The notes: a model not told the origin generated them from the sequence alone. A stretch of 58,135 bases of DNA from Desulfogranum marinum (GCF_016918565.1 NZ_JAFFQD010000034.1:1-58135), one strand, 5' to 3'. Positions 34,825-44,525 are shown, counted from the stretch's first letter. A program made the numbers and translations.

Positions 34825-35838
34825 TTATTTTTTTCTTTGCAGTATGTACTGACCAAGCGCCTGGAGTACGGTCAGGCTTTCCTGGTCGGGGTGCTGGTGA
34901 AAAAGTTGGAGCGACTGTTCTGCGTCTTCTATCAGAGCTTTTGCCGTTTTTTCTGCAGAAGCGAAGCCGTCATGGGACGCAATCAGTTTATGTGTCTGCT
35001 GATAGGCCTGGGGCGAATGCCTATCACCTGTAATCAGTTGTCGCAGCAATGCTCGATGTGGGGCATCGGCCTGGGCATAAGCTCGAATAAAAGGGAGGGT
35101 GATTTTCCCTTCAACAAAATCGTTTCCCACTGCTTTTCCTGTTTCCCGGGCCTTTCCTTGATAGTCGAGCAAGTCGTCAACTACTTGAAAAGCAGTGCCT
35201 ATTTTATCGCCGAACAGAGAGAGAGCCTTTCTTTCATCATCACTGGCTCCGCCATAGAGTGCTCCTATTTCGCAGGTAGAGGAAATGAGGTTACCGGTTT
35301 TACATTGAATGATTCGGAAATAGTCTTTTTCCGTTGCCTCCGGATTGGCCACACAGCGAAGCTGAAGAAATTCTCCGTCCACCATGCCTTCGGTTGCTTG
35401 GCAAAAAACGGTCAAACCGATTTGGCCGCCCAATTTACCAACCAGGCGCATACTCCTAGAAAGGAGCCAGTCACCAGCCAGGATAGCGGAGGAAAAACCG
35501 TATTCGGCAACCAGGGATGCCTTGCCTCGGCGCTGTTGGGCATGATCAATGATGTCATCATGGATGAGGCTGGCTACATGCAGGTACTCAAAGGCCGCAG
35601 CCAGCCTGTAGAGATCGTCATCGTCTCGTCCGCACAGTCTTGAACAGAGGATGGCCAATAACGGTCGTATCCGTTTACCGCCGCTAAATACGGCATACTT
35701 GACTATCTCTTGCAGTAGGGGATCGCATTTGCTCAAAACATGGGAAAGGTCAGCCTGTATGGCAGACTCCACCCTGATGTTGGCTGCAGCCGCATGTTTC
35801 TTGAGGTTTTCAATATAAACTTGTTCAGTGGGCATCAT
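34825..35838 (-). CDS. ispB: Polyprenyl (octaprenyl-type) diphosphate synthase
   Basis: A trans-prenyltransferase that extends farnesyl diphosphate with IPP to make the side chain of quinones. It has FSGGKRIRP, the first Asp-rich motif LIHDDIID and the second FQVVDDLLDY, with normal spacing and length (337 residues from ATG 35838). Small residues before the first motif permit long products, but exact chain length cannot be read. Longer starts up to 35862 lie inside the upstream helicase gene. ATG 35838 overlaps the helicase stop by 14 nt. ispH at 27.9 kb supplies the same pathway. Confidence 0.92.
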   Translation of the reverse strand: MMPTEQVYIENLKKHAAAANIRVESAIQADLSHVLSKCDPLLQEIVKYAVFSGGKRIRPLLAILCSRLCGRDDDDLYRLAAAFEYLHVASLIHDDIIDHAQQRRGKASLVAEYGFSSAILAGDWLLSRSMRLVGKLGGQIGLTVFCQATEGMVDGEFLQLRCVANPEATEKDYFRIIQCKTGNLISSTCEIGALYGGASDDERKALSLFGDKIGTAFQVVDDLLDYQGKARETGKAVGNDFVEGKITLPFIRAYAQADAPHRALLRQLITGDRHSPQAYQQTHKLIASHDGFASAEKTAKALIEDAEQSLQLFHQHPDQESLTVLQALGQYILQRKK

Positions 35839-37804
35839 TGTCGTCACGAAAAAAATCAGCAACCTGCTGGTATTCTCTGGTAAGCGGACTCGGCGGCAGG
35901 CTTTTTAGAAAGCGGCGGCCATATCCTTTAGTAAAAAGTCGTATGTCCAAAATAGCAATCACCCCTCTGTCATTGGTGGCTCTCATCAGTCGACCAACTC
36001 CCTGGCGCAAACCGAGAATGGCCCTGGGGACTTGGAATTCGAAAAAAGGATTGCCACCATTTGCCTTGATGCGGTTAATCCTGGCCATAAGAACAGGGTC
36101 ACTGGGTACTTCAAACGGCAACTTATCTATGATCACTAAACTCAAGGATTCTCCAGGGATGTCTACCCCTTCCCAAAAACTGGAAACAGCAAAAAGTACG
36201 GACCGGATATCCCTGCTGAATTGATTCAGCAATGCATGCCGAGGTGCTTCCCCCTGGATAAGCATCGGATATGGGATGTGTCCTTTGAGACTGTAAAAGG
36301 CCGTTTCCATCGCTTTAAAAGAAGTGAACAAGACAAGCGCCCTTCCCTGAGCACTTTCAATGAGTTGTTTTATCTGTTCCTGTACTTTTGCCGTGTAAGC
36401 GGGTGAAGCAGGCTCTGGAAAGTTATTTTTCGGAATATAGAGCAACGTTCTGTTGAGATAATCAAAGGGTGACGGGAACGAGAGCGTTTTTGTCTGTTCC
36501 GGTAGCCCAAGCCGTTTGCAAAAAAAGTGAAAATCACCGCCGGTGGTCAGCGTTGCAGAGGTGAACACACAGGCTGAGACAGATGCGTAAAGGGTAGACT
36601 GTAATTCCTGGGAAACATCAATGGGAGTGGCAAAAAGGGCAATGTTTCTTTCCGTTCTTTCAAACCAGTAGGTATAACGGAGTTCATCAGCCGGGCCGTC
36701 GTCAAGTGAGTCGGCAGTAATCAGAGTGAGCCTGGCTGCCAGTTCATGGCAACGATTAGCATACTGCTCCCATGGTTCGTCGCCTCCTCGTATATTGTCC
36801 AGGTTGGCACCCAGCTTTTCAAGTGCGTTAAGGATGCTTTGCACTATATTTTCAAGGGTGGAATTATGCTGCAGTACCTGGTCCAAAGGAAACCTGCCCC
36901 TTTCCATTGGTAGCTGCAGGTTCAACGATTCAATCGCTGCCGTAAGGGAAGTGGTCTGGGCGAGGGTGAGTTTTTTGTTTGCATCGGCTAATGCAGTGGA
37001 CGCGCTACGCTCAATATCACCGACTAAATCGGTTATTTGGTATTTAGAAAAAGAGTACCCAAAAAAAGTGGAAGCCACATTTTCGATGTGATGCGCTTCG
37101 TCAAAGATAACAGCTTCGTAGCGAGGAAGAACCTCTCCATACCCTGTTTTGCGGATAGCTAAATCAGAAAATAAGAGGTGGTGGTTAACGATAAGCAACT
37201 GACTTGCAGCTGCGTCCCGGCGAAGTCTGCTAAGGAAACAGCGGCTGCTTTCCGGGCAGTCACTGCCAAGACAAAAATGGGAGAGGCAGCAAACTTTCTG
37301 CCACAGCGGCGAGTTCGAAGGAAGCCAAGAGAGTTCTGAACGGTCACCATACATGGTGTCCTCAACCCATTCATGGATTGTTTGTTTTTCTTCCCCATCC
37401 AGCAAGGAAGATTGTTTTTCGGTGTTAAGTTGGTGCCATCGGTACAGGCAAAGGTAGTTTTGCCGACCTTTAACGCACATGGCCTGCAGTTCAGGGGCTA
37501 TATGTTGCTGAATAAAGGGTATTTCCCTTTTAATAATCTGGTCCTGAAGATTGCGGGTATTGGTGGAAACGACCACCTTGCGACCGCTTACAACTGCCGG
37601 TATAAGGTAGGCCAGGGTTTTACCCAGTCCTGTTTCTGCCTCAATGGCCAGGCATTGCGCCTGATCTTGTTCGCCAAAAGGCAAGTCATCGTTGCTTGTA
37701 AGGAGATCATAAACCGCTGCTGCCATATCGGCTTGGCCAACTCGAGGCTCAAATCCCGGCATATGTCGAGACAATAGGCCCTTACTGCCGTAGTAGTCAT
37801 CCAT
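35825..37804 (-). CDS. DinG/YoaA-type ATP-dependent DNA helicase with Fe-S cluster
   Basis: A 659-residue superfamily 2 (XPD/Rad3-like) helicase. It shows EAETGLGKTLAYLIP (Walker A, 55-69), four Cys that would bind a 4Fe-4S cluster (C119, C178, C183, C189), DEAH (235-238), and C-terminal motifs SSFWEGVDIPGESL and GLRQGVGRLMRA. Such helicases unwind 5'-3' and resolve R-loops or damaged forks. It overlaps the HEAT-repeat gene upstream by 8 nt and the prenyl synthase gene downstream by 14 nt, so it is part of an operon despite the unrelated functions. Confidence 0.93.
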   Translation of the reverse strand: MDDYYGSKGLLSRHMPGFEPRVGQADMAAAVYDLLTSNDDLPFGEQDQAQCLAIEAETGLGKTLAYLIPAVVSGRKVVVSTNTRNLQDQIIKREIPFIQQHIAPELQAMCVKGRQNYLCLYRWHQLNTEKQSSLLDGEEKQTIHEWVEDTMYGDRSELSWLPSNSPLWQKVCCLSHFCLGSDCPESSRCFLSRLRRDAAASQLLIVNHHLLFSDLAIRKTGYGEVLPRYEAVIFDEAHHIENVASTFFGYSFSKYQITDLVGDIERSASTALADANKKLTLAQTTSLTAAIESLNLQLPMERGRFPLDQVLQHNSTLENIVQSILNALEKLGANLDNIRGGDEPWEQYANRCHELAARLTLITADSLDDGPADELRYTYWFERTERNIALFATPIDVSQELQSTLYASVSACVFTSATLTTGGDFHFFCKRLGLPEQTKTLSFPSPFDYLNRTLLYIPKNNFPEPASPAYTAKVQEQIKQLIESAQGRALVLFTSFKAMETAFYSLKGHIPYPMLIQGEAPRHALLNQFSRDIRSVLFAVSSFWEGVDIPGESLSLVIIDKLPFEVPSDPVLMARINRIKANGGNPFFEFQVPRAILGLRQGVGRLMRATNDRGVIAILDIRLFTKGYGRRFLKSLPPSPLTREYQQVADFFRDDNDAH

Positions 37805-38240
37805 GTGGTGTTGTGTTTATTGTGTCAATTATGTCTGTAACTATTTCAACGACCTGGAAGGAGGGGTCATCGGTCATGGATCGGACAAGTGCTATTGCCT
37901 GGTCTGAGCCGATTATACCGAGCAGATTAACTGCTTCCCCCCGAACCCATTCCTTTTCGTTGTTGAGAGCCTCTGCAAGAGAGGGAATCGCTAAATGGAC
38001 GTCTTGGGGGCATTCAACAACCAGGTGCTCATAGAGCACTGCAAGACCAAGCCGGACGGCAAAACGCTGGTTAGTAAGTAACGTTCCGCTCCACGTATGA
38101 CAGCGTGGCTCCTGCTTGAACAGAGCAATAATATTATCAACATGTCCCATTTCCAAAAAATCTGCGATAACGATTTGCAGTTCATCGTCACTGACAGTGG
38201 ATTGGGGCTGCTTGGTAGCGTGAATAGGTTGTGTATGCAT
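37797..38240 (-). CDS. HEAT-repeat protein
   Basis: A 147-residue soluble protein. Residues about 70-140 form two to three HEAT-type helical repeats (AIPSLAEALNNEKEWVRGEAVNLLG, then AIALVRSMTDDPSFQVVEIVTD). The N-terminal part (SDDELQIVIADFLEMGHVDNIIALFKQ) is helical too. HEAT repeats mediate protein-protein contacts; the partner is unknown. The overlap of 8 nt with the helicase start suggests translational coupling. It appears to be the first gene of the long minus-strand operon running to about 28.8 kb. Confidence 0.82.
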   Translation of the reverse strand: MHTQPIHATKQPQSTVSDDELQIVIADFLEMGHVDNIIALFKQEPRCHTWSGTLLTNQRFAVRLGLAVLYEHLVVECPQDVHLAIPSLAEALNNEKEWVRGEAVNLLGIIGSDQAIALVRSMTDDPSFQVVEIVTDIIDTINTTPHG

Positions 38241-38263
38241 AGTAGAGTGATACGTATCAGTTA

Positions 38264-38516
38264 GCCGGGATCTTTCCTCGGTTCATGCGGTGCCGGGGTG
38301 AAAGTTTTTGGTAGTAAATAGGTAAGCGCAGACTCCGGGTAAGCGCAGACTCCTATCCAAGTCTCCAGTCACCTTTTCCTGCCGAAACACGAAAGGTACT
38401 GGTGCCGCATGGATTGATCTTTGGTGAGTATATTTTATACATTTTCCATGTGATAGGTTTTAACAATATAAATATGAACTGATTCATATCAGGCAAAGAA
38501 TGACAAGATGCTCATG
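38264..38516 (+). repeat. Dispersed repeat family 2, copy 2 (with insertion)
   Basis: It shares the 5' block (GGTGCCGGGGTGAAAGTTTTTGGTAGTAA) and the 3' block (GCCGCATGGATTGATCTTTGGTGAG, and CAAGATGCTCATG at the end) with copies 3 and 4. The core is interrupted by about 80 bp. That insert holds a tandem pair of GGTAAGCGCAGACTCC (38321-38336 and 38338-38353). The ends are imperfectly complementary over about 18 nt. Confidence 0.65.
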
Positions 38517-38826
38517 AAAAAATCGGATAAGCTGTCTCTGCATACCATGGGACCCTTGATGAGGCAATGTGAGAATGCAATCACGATCCTTGACACACCA
38601 TATTTTCATGAGTAGAACCAAGGGGTACGCGACTATTTCTGCAAATTATTGAATAAAGGTTGCTACTCACAGGCAGCCCATGAAGTCTTCCGTTGGTCGC
38701 TTACCTTTTTCGGCGGTCACGATCTCCCGCATTGATAGGCTGGCAGTGTCTTCGCTTACCTGCCAAAAATTGCGCCTGTTCAAAAACGAGGCACCTGTAA
38801 CTGGTTACAAATAAAGCACATTTCCA
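38517..38826. other. Long leader upstream of the hybrid kinase gene
   Basis: About 310 bp without a credible gene between repeat copy 2 and the kinase start. A perfect palindrome TGTAAC-TG-GTTACA (38796-38809) lies 17 nt before the start codon and could be a regulator site. I find no consensus promoter. No riboswitch is recognised. Confidence 0.45.
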
Positions 38827-40647
38827 ATGAAGAAATCGCAAAACTTGCCTCGTCTAGGGGCGCCGCAAAGTGATGAACTGCTGCAGCGGGATGAAGTTAT
38901 ACTTATCGTTGACGACTTCCCGGACATTGTCGGCTTGTTGCAGGAGTTTTTGGTTAATGAGCAATTCCCCACCATTACTGCAAATTCTGCAGCCGGCCTT
39001 TTTCAGGCACTTCGCGAGCATAATGTTGCTTTGGTTTTATTGGATATCGGGCTTCCTGATGCCGATGGAATGGGCTTGCTGCCGGAGCTAAGAGAACAAT
39101 ACCAGGATCTCTCTATTGTGATGTTGACGGCGGTCAGCGATTTGCAAACCGCCCTTTCCTGTATACGCCTTGGAGCTGATGATTATCTTGCCAAGCCCGT
39201 TCATTTTACAGACTTGTTGACCACAATACAAAAAGTCCTTGAGAAACGCCGTCTCCAGATAAATAACAGATTATATCAGCAACAATTGGAGCAGGCACGT
39301 TTTCGTCTCCAGCTTGCCCATGAACTTGCGATTAAGATGAATACAGCTTTCCTGAGCCTGGTGGAACTCGATGAAATTCTGCAGGCAATTTTAGTCGGTA
39401 TTACCGCTGAAGAAGGGTTGCAGTTTAATCGGGCGTTTTTAGCCTTGTTTAATGATGAAGGTACTCAGCTCCAAGGACAGATGGCCATAGGGCCCGGCAG
39501 CATGGAGGACGGCGGCCGCATCTGGCACAATCTTGAGCAGCTTGACCTGGATTTCCAGGATTTGCTATCCCGCAGTAACGTGCTTGCAAGCGATACAGAA
39601 GTAAATCGGATTGTTAAGGCTATTTGTGTTGACGTAAAAGAAGAAGACCACCTATTTGTTCGGGCGGTGCGAACAAGACAATCCATCAGCGTTGTCGACG
39701 GAAAATGTGAGTTCCAGGTCCCTGTGGAATTAATAGGTCTGCTGCAGGAAGATTCTTTTGTCGTGGTCCCGCTATTTTCATCCAATCGTTCCTTGGGCGT
39801 CATTATCGCAGATCATTATATTTCCAAAAAACCCATTACCTCTGAACGTGTTCAGGCGCTGGAGAGTTTTGCAAGTCAAGCCAGTCTGGCCATTGAGCAC
39901 TGTCATCTGTACATGGAAATGGACCGGAAGATTAAAGAGCTTGAGGCAATGACCCGTGAACTGGAGAAAAATAAAGACCTGTTGATCGAAACCGAAAGAT
40001 ACTCAGCGGTTGGTCATGTAGCTGCGGAGTTAGCCCATAACATACGTAACCCTATTACTTCCATTGGTGGTACAGCCCGCTTACTTGCAAGAAAAACAGA
40101 AGACAGTCAGTGGCTGCAGTTTCTCAATATGATGACCAGTGAGGCTGAAAAAATTGAAGCTATCCTTGAGGATCTCTTTAGTTTTGTGGAAACATCGCAG
40201 CCTTCTTTTGCGTCTGTGCCGCTTTTTTCAGTTATTAACAAATCCATGCTCCTTCATTACCCTGGTTTACATGAACATGCTATTACCCACAAACTTATAT
40301 TTCCAGATAGAGAGCCTGTGCTTTGTATTGATCAGCAACTGATCCAGAAAGTATTGGTACACCTTATCCGCAACAGTATCGAATCAATGCCGGACGGAGG
40401 TGAGCTCACTGTAGAGGTAGTAGAGGGGGAAGGCGAGGTGCAAATTATACTAACTGATACTGGCGTTGGGGCTGGTGGGTTCGGCTTTGAGCAGAGGACT
40501 GAGTCAGCTGCTTTTACAACCCAAACCGTTGGTACCAGTATGGGGCTGATGCTTGTGCAGCGGATTGTTGAAGACCATCATGGTTCATTAACAATACAGG
40601 CCAGGGCAAATGGAGGAACAAGGGCGGTGGTGACTCTACCTGCCTGA
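38827..40647 (+). CDS. Hybrid sensor: receiver-GAF-histidine kinase
   Basis: A 606-residue cytoplasmic signalling protein with reversed order. An N-terminal receiver domain (about 23-140) has phospho-acceptor D73 in VLLDIGLPDADG and a normal LTAV/DDYLAKP site. A GAF domain (about 165-360) and a coiled coil precede a HisKA region with H404 in AAELAHNIRNPITSIGG. The HATPase domain carries NSIESMPDGGE and DTGVGAGGFGF. No membrane segment is present. Input would come from another kinase through D73 and from a small ligand through GAF. No response regulator is adjacent. An AT-rich leader with a palindrome precedes it. Confidence 0.92.
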   Translation: MKKSQNLPRLGAPQSDELLQRDEVILIVDDFPDIVGLLQEFLVNEQFPTITANSAAGLFQALREHNVALVLLDIGLPDADGMGLLPELREQYQDLSIVMLTAVSDLQTALSCIRLGADDYLAKPVHFTDLLTTIQKVLEKRRLQINNRLYQQQLEQARFRLQLAHELAIKMNTAFLSLVELDEILQAILVGITAEEGLQFNRAFLALFNDEGTQLQGQMAIGPGSMEDGGRIWHNLEQLDLDFQDLLSRSNVLASDTEVNRIVKAICVDVKEEDHLFVRAVRTRQSISVVDGKCEFQVPVELIGLLQEDSFVVVPLFSSNRSLGVIIADHYISKKPITSERVQALESFASQASLAIEHCHLYMEMDRKIKELEAMTRELEKNKDLLIETERYSAVGHVAAELAHNIRNPITSIGGTARLLARKTEDSQWLQFLNMMTSEAEKIEAILEDLFSFVETSQPSFASVPLFSVINKSMLLHYPGLHEHAITHKLIFPDREPVLCIDQQLIQKVLVHLIRNSIESMPDGGELTVEVVEGEGEVQIILTDTGVGAGGFGFEQRTESAAFTTQTVGTSMGLMLVQRIVEDHHGSLTIQARANGGTRAVVTLPA

Positions 40648-40648
40648 T

Positions 40649-40668
40649 AACAGCGCAAGCTGTTTTTT
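40649..40668 (+). terminator. Terminator of the hybrid kinase gene
   Basis: AACAGC-GCAA-GCTGTT with a T run, beginning directly after the stop codon at 40647. Confidence 0.8.
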
Positions 40669-40697
40669 GGTGGGGCTTTTTTTTTTACTGGGACAAA

Positions 40698-40736
40698 GAA
40701 AAAAGGCGAACCCTTTAACAGGGCTCGCCTTTTTTT
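40698..40736 (-). terminator. Terminator of the porin gene
   Basis: A GGCGA-CCCT/AGGG-TCGCC stem with one internal mismatch is flanked by A and T runs, so it could work in both directions. It lies 36 nt after the porin stop at 40772. Confidence 0.85.
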
Positions 40737-40771
40737 AATAACAACTGCTATATGATGTTAATCTAATCAGA

Positions 40772-42016
40772 TTAGAAGTTTACATCAAATTTAGCATAGG
40801 TACCGAAAGCACCGTCATCTTCTATACCAGCTGCATCAAGACGACCATCGTAGTCAGGCTGGAGGTAACCAGCGTACCAAGAAAAGGTACAACCTTTAGA
40901 TACAGCATACTTCAGGACACCAGAAATCTCGAGGAGGTCATAAACGCGATTTGTCTGCTCGATAGGAGCGTCATCGTTGCTGTCAGCATCAGCCCATACC
41001 AAGTTACCGGTGAGGCTTAAGGCTTCAGTTACAGCATAACCAACTCGCAGGCCAGCCCATACATAGTCCGCGCCATTTGCTCCGATTGCAACAGCATTAA
41101 TAGGTTCTTCACCACCGATCATTACGAATCCGTAGAATGGGTCAGGTGCAAAGCCATCTTTGGTGAAACCAAGGTCAAGAGCGAGGGTCAGAGCGTCCAT
41201 ATTCCAGCTACCGCGAACATAACCACCATATCCGTCGTCAGTGCCAGCGCCTTGAACATAATCAAGGGCCACACCGTTTTCTGCGTAGGCAAATTCACCT
41301 TCAAGACCGAATACTTCAGCAATGGTACCCTTAGCAAATACAGAGCCCCAGAAACCATCAGCATTACCGTTACCGGTAGCTACACCGTCAACGTTTTCAA
41401 CACGATCGTCGGTGTCGTAAGCAGCGATAGCACCCATTGTCCAGTTTTCAATGCTGGTGACGGCTAAAGCAGCACCAAAACGATAGGAATCGTTGTCTTC
41501 TAATACGTCGTTTTCAATGCTTGAGGACTGTCCTTCAGACTGCATCTCGACGAAAGGAATTACCCGGATACCGTCAGCAGCATAGATACCACGGAAACCA
41601 GCCAGTCCGATATCGTCGTACATGAAACCGTTACCATAGCTTACACGATACTTACCACCTTCAAGGGTGAAGGCGTCGTTGAAAGGAATACCGATGTACG
41701 CTTTATCTACATAGATATTGCTATCCAAAGAACTGTCAGTAGCACCATTAAATTTTTCTTCTGCCAGGCGGATACGACCGTGAATGTATGCGCCGCCGGC
41801 TGCGGTGCCGCGTACTTCAAAACGTACACGGGAATCCATGGTGGTGGTGGCCTTTTGTTCGGGGTCGCTGTTGCCGAAATCATAGGAATCTTTGTAGATT
41901 ACACGGGCACGAGCATTACCGGTAATTTTTACGCCGGACTGGTCGTCCATTTCAGCCGCAGTAGCAATGCTACCAGCCATAAGCAGTGCTGCGCCTGTTG
42001 CGAGTACTTTTTTCAT
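40772..42016 (-). CDS. Outer-membrane porin
   Basis: A 414-residue exported protein. Its signal peptide MKKVLATGAALLMAGSIATAAE is cleaved near residue 20. The rest alternates in a beta-barrel pattern rich in Gly, Asp and aromatic residues and ends with YAKFDVNF, a terminal-Phe strand recognised by BAM. It resembles the porins of sulfate-reducing Deltaproteobacteria, with no substrate prediction possible. A strong AGGAG ribosome-binding site, an A-tract-rich upstream region and its own terminator suggest high expression as a single gene. Confidence 0.88.
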   Translation of the reverse strand: MKKVLATGAALLMAGSIATAAEMDDQSGVKITGNARARVIYKDSYDFGNSDPEQKATTTMDSRVRFEVRGTAAGGAYIHGRIRLAEEKFNGATDSSLDSNIYVDKAYIGIPFNDAFTLEGGKYRVSYGNGFMYDDIGLAGFRGIYAADGIRVIPFVEMQSEGQSSSIENDVLEDNDSYRFGAALAVTSIENWTMGAIAAYDTDDRVENVDGVATGNGNADGFWGSVFAKGTIAEVFGLEGEFAYAENGVALDYVQGAGTDDGYGGYVRGSWNMDALTLALDLGFTKDGFAPDPFYGFVMIGGEEPINAVAIGANGADYVWAGLRVGYAVTEALSLTGNLVWADADSNDDAPIEQTNRVYDLLEISGVLKYAVSKGCTFSWYAGYLQPDYDGRLDAAGIEDDGAFGTYAKFDVNF

Positions 42017-42102
42017 CTTGATCTCCTCATTAAAAGGTCTTGTTTAACGCCTCTTCCTCTAGAAGAGGAAAAAACTAAATTTCCGTCATGATTCACTGTC
42101 AA

Positions 42103-42129
42103 AGTATAACGTTGTCTGAGGAGAGTCAA
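42103..42129 (-). promoter_or_regulatory. Possible porin promoter with A-tracts
   Basis: TTGACT (42124-42129) and TATACT (42103-42108) are only 15 bp apart, which is short. The region behind the -35 box consists of several A/T tracts up to about 42165, like an UP element, which would favour a highly expressed gene. Confidence 0.4.
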
Positions 42130-42220
42130 GTTTTTTTTACTTAAAGTTTAATTTTTTTTACTTTTCCTGTTGGCGGGTAGCGATAATGACTAATAAACAG
42201 TTGTTTAGACCTTGGAGAGT

Positions 42221-42415
42221 AGGCTGTTTTGGATGGTTACCATTTAGCCAGATCTCCCGGAGTCTTGTGCTTGCGTTGTTATGTTCAAAATTTTATCCTC
42301 GGGGCTATGTGATAGACTTCGATACCAAATAACTGCCGGTGGTGAAATTGATCGCACCCCCCTGGGAATGGCTTACCTGAGCTCGAACTCAATTGCTGCT
42401 CATTCAAGTTGCCCT
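42221..42415 (+). repeat. Dispersed repeat family 1, copy B (diverged, enlarged)
   Basis: It shares with copy C the arms AGGCTGTTTTGGAT and ATTCAAGTTGCCCT, the block GTTATGTTCAAAATTTTATCC and the block TGCCGGTGGTGAAATT. The spacing is longer in places (195 bp total). The arms pair at 12 of 14 positions, allowing G-U. It fills the gap between the porin and FG-GAP genes. Confidence 0.6.
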
Positions 42416-42433
42416 TCATTGTTATTTTTGTAT

Positions 42434-44173
42434 TTATCCGTCGGCGGGTTGCTGCTGATTGTCGCTGTCAACTTTTAATCGCAGGCGATAGCCGTTAATG
42501 GTTGCAGAATTGGTCTGCCAGAATGCGAAGGGGTAGCTTGTTTCTGCTTCGCTGAAAACAAGGAAAAAATCCTGTTGCCCCTGTAGTTGCTTGGCAGCAC
42601 CCATCACCTGATAATTAATTATGTAATCAGGTCGTTTTTGGGTCTCCAGCAATGGGGTGAGCATGTTGGTTTTCCATGTAAGCGCCATTATGGTACCACC
42701 GTCAAAATACCTGAGCCTCGGCATAAAACGGACATGCTCTGCCTGGTTGCGGCCGACCAGGACGTCGTTAATACCATCATCGTCCAGATCGGTGATAACA
42801 AGCCTTGATTTGATGTAGGTCGGTACGGTTATGGAACGTTCTTCGTTGCTTGAGAGGGTGCCGAAAAAATTGCGTCCTGCACCGAACTGTTCGCTACTTG
42901 TCCACATCACACTGCCCGCTTCATTAAGCACTTGTAACCGATTGCCAGGCGTAATCAGTATTGTTTCTTTGCTTTTGTCCCCAGTTATATCGGCTACCGT
43001 AAAATCGTATACCTGAACGCCTTTTGGGAGGACGATTTTTTTCACTCGGGTAAAAGCCCCTTGGCTGTCTCTTTGCAATTCGTATATTGCACCGTTGCTT
43101 GGCAAGGTGGGCGTGCCAACTTGGCCGTAGAGGATAGGGGGCTGGCCTGGTTGCGAAACCGCACGTAAATAGTAGGGGATATTACGTTGTATTACCTTTG
43201 CCTTTTTTTCCTGCCAGGTAATAATGGCAGAAGAAGGCCTGTTGCCGCTATTGCCGCTGATGTACAGTTCTTGTATCCCGTTGTTGTCCATGTCGGCAAA
43301 GGTAACCGAATGTAAGCGCAAATGGTTATCCAGTGGGATGTTGCCTATGGTATGAAAGGTATTTTTTTCAAACCGGTACAGTTGAAGTTGAGAATCTGTT
43401 AACAGCAGAATCTCGGTAACGCCGTCACCATCAATATCCACTGCGTTTATATCCTTCACATCCTCATGGATTCGCCCGCTGCGATGAGAGCTAACCAGCT
43501 CGAATCGGCCACCGATCCCGAGTCCTGCCATTGTGCTGTGCAGTAAACCTTCTCGGTAGGTACGGTCCGGGTGGGCTGTATGGAAAGCTGCTACACCATC
43601 TGCAGCAGGCGACTCCTTAGCTTTTGTCGGTTGGGGATGGCCGAATATTTGACCGCTGATTTTCCACGACATGTTGTCTACAGCATCCATGGCCTGGTTT
43701 ATACTGGCAAGAGGTTCTTCAAACTTGACCGGCCCCCGGCCTGGTGATTTTTGAAAAACATAGCTGGTGAGAGTAAAAAGACTATCCTGACGGTCCAGAG
43801 AACCGAATATGAGATAATCGGCATCTGTTTTGGCAAGTAATTTACCAAAAGCATTGTATTGACCGCCCTCCAGGAAGGTAGCCAGTTGTTTGCCGGTACT
43901 TTTTCCTGCAATGGGCTGTATCTTTGCGCGGGTGGCCAGTCTGCTTGAGAGTACCGAACTCAGGCCGTTTTCAAGATAAGCGTAGGAGCCTGGAACATTG
44001 ACGGAAAACGGCATGAAAAGCACCTTGCTCCCTTTAGGGGGAGGATTTTCTGCATAAGCAGTGGAATAGCTTATGAATACCATCACCACCAGTAAGGCTG
44101 CAAATGAAAGGCGTAAGGCTTGTATTGGAATGGGAGTGGCAGGGATGAGGTGAAAGGAATTGTGTGTGGACAC
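42434..44173 (-). CDS. Exported FG-GAP/VCBS-repeat protein with TolB/FlgO-like N-domain
   Basis: A 579-residue protein. A signal peptide (about 18-41, cut after AYA) is followed by a domain (about 48-160) with VLFMPFSV, GLSSVLSSRLA and DYLIFGSL that looks like the TolB-N/FlgO-type fold. From about 240 on come at least four Ca-binding-like FG-GAP repeats: DIDGDGVTEILLL, DMDNNGIQELYIS, DITGDKSKETILI and DLDDDGINDVLVG. These would form a beta-propeller. It is probably periplasmic or surface-attached; function unknown. It is a single gene flanked by long non-coding stretches. Confidence 0.82.
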   Translation of the reverse strand: MSTHNSFHLIPATPIPIQALRLSFAALLVVMVFISYSTAYAENPPPKGSKVLFMPFSVNVPGSYAYLENGLSSVLSSRLATRAKIQPIAGKSTGKQLATFLEGGQYNAFGKLLAKTDADYLIFGSLDRQDSLFTLTSYVFQKSPGRGPVKFEEPLASINQAMDAVDNMSWKISGQIFGHPQPTKAKESPAADGVAAFHTAHPDRTYREGLLHSTMAGLGIGGRFELVSSHRSGRIHEDVKDINAVDIDGDGVTEILLLTDSQLQLYRFEKNTFHTIGNIPLDNHLRLHSVTFADMDNNGIQELYISGNSGNRPSSAIITWQEKKAKVIQRNIPYYLRAVSQPGQPPILYGQVGTPTLPSNGAIYELQRDSQGAFTRVKKIVLPKGVQVYDFTVADITGDKSKETILITPGNRLQVLNEAGSVMWTSSEQFGAGRNFFGTLSSNEERSITVPTYIKSRLVITDLDDDGINDVLVGRNQAEHVRFMPRLRYFDGGTIMALTWKTNMLTPLLETQKRPDYIINYQVMGAAKQLQGQQDFFLVFSEAETSYPFAFWQTNSATINGYRLRLKVDSDNQQQPADG

Positions 44174-44525
44174 TGTAGAACTCCTATTGCTGCTTTTTTA
44201 TAAAAGAAATATTTTTAAATATATAAACAGTGATCTAGCCGGCCTGGTTGTTTCCTTTTCAGCTTTCCCCCAAGGGGAAGAAGGGCGGACCATTGCCTCT
44301 GTGACACTGCTCAAGGAGGCGGTTTTTCAGTACTCCTTAAACGGCTTTGGCGGATTACTGGTTACTGCTTGAGGCCTCCGTCAAATATAGCGGTCAGTAT
44401 ACCTGATTTATAGATTGAAGAAAGAGGTATCTTGCAAGAATTTCAGTGATAAGGCACTGCTGTCAGGCCTTTAAGGGCAACTCTTTGTGGGAATATTCAA
44501 AATATAGGTAGTGGAAAACCTGCCG
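44174..44525. other. Non-coding stretch between FG-GAP gene and repeat copy 3
   Basis: About 350 bp. It must contain the promoter of the FG-GAP gene on the minus strand. Short complementary stretches are visible (TGAGGCCT and CAGGCCT about 100 bp apart), but I recognise no known RNA motif, and the ORFs here lack family resemblance. Confidence 0.4.

Noticed and set aside
38517-38826. A riboswitch or other known RNA motif in the kinase leader
   Set aside because: Checked by eye for the common classes; no conserved motif could be recognised.
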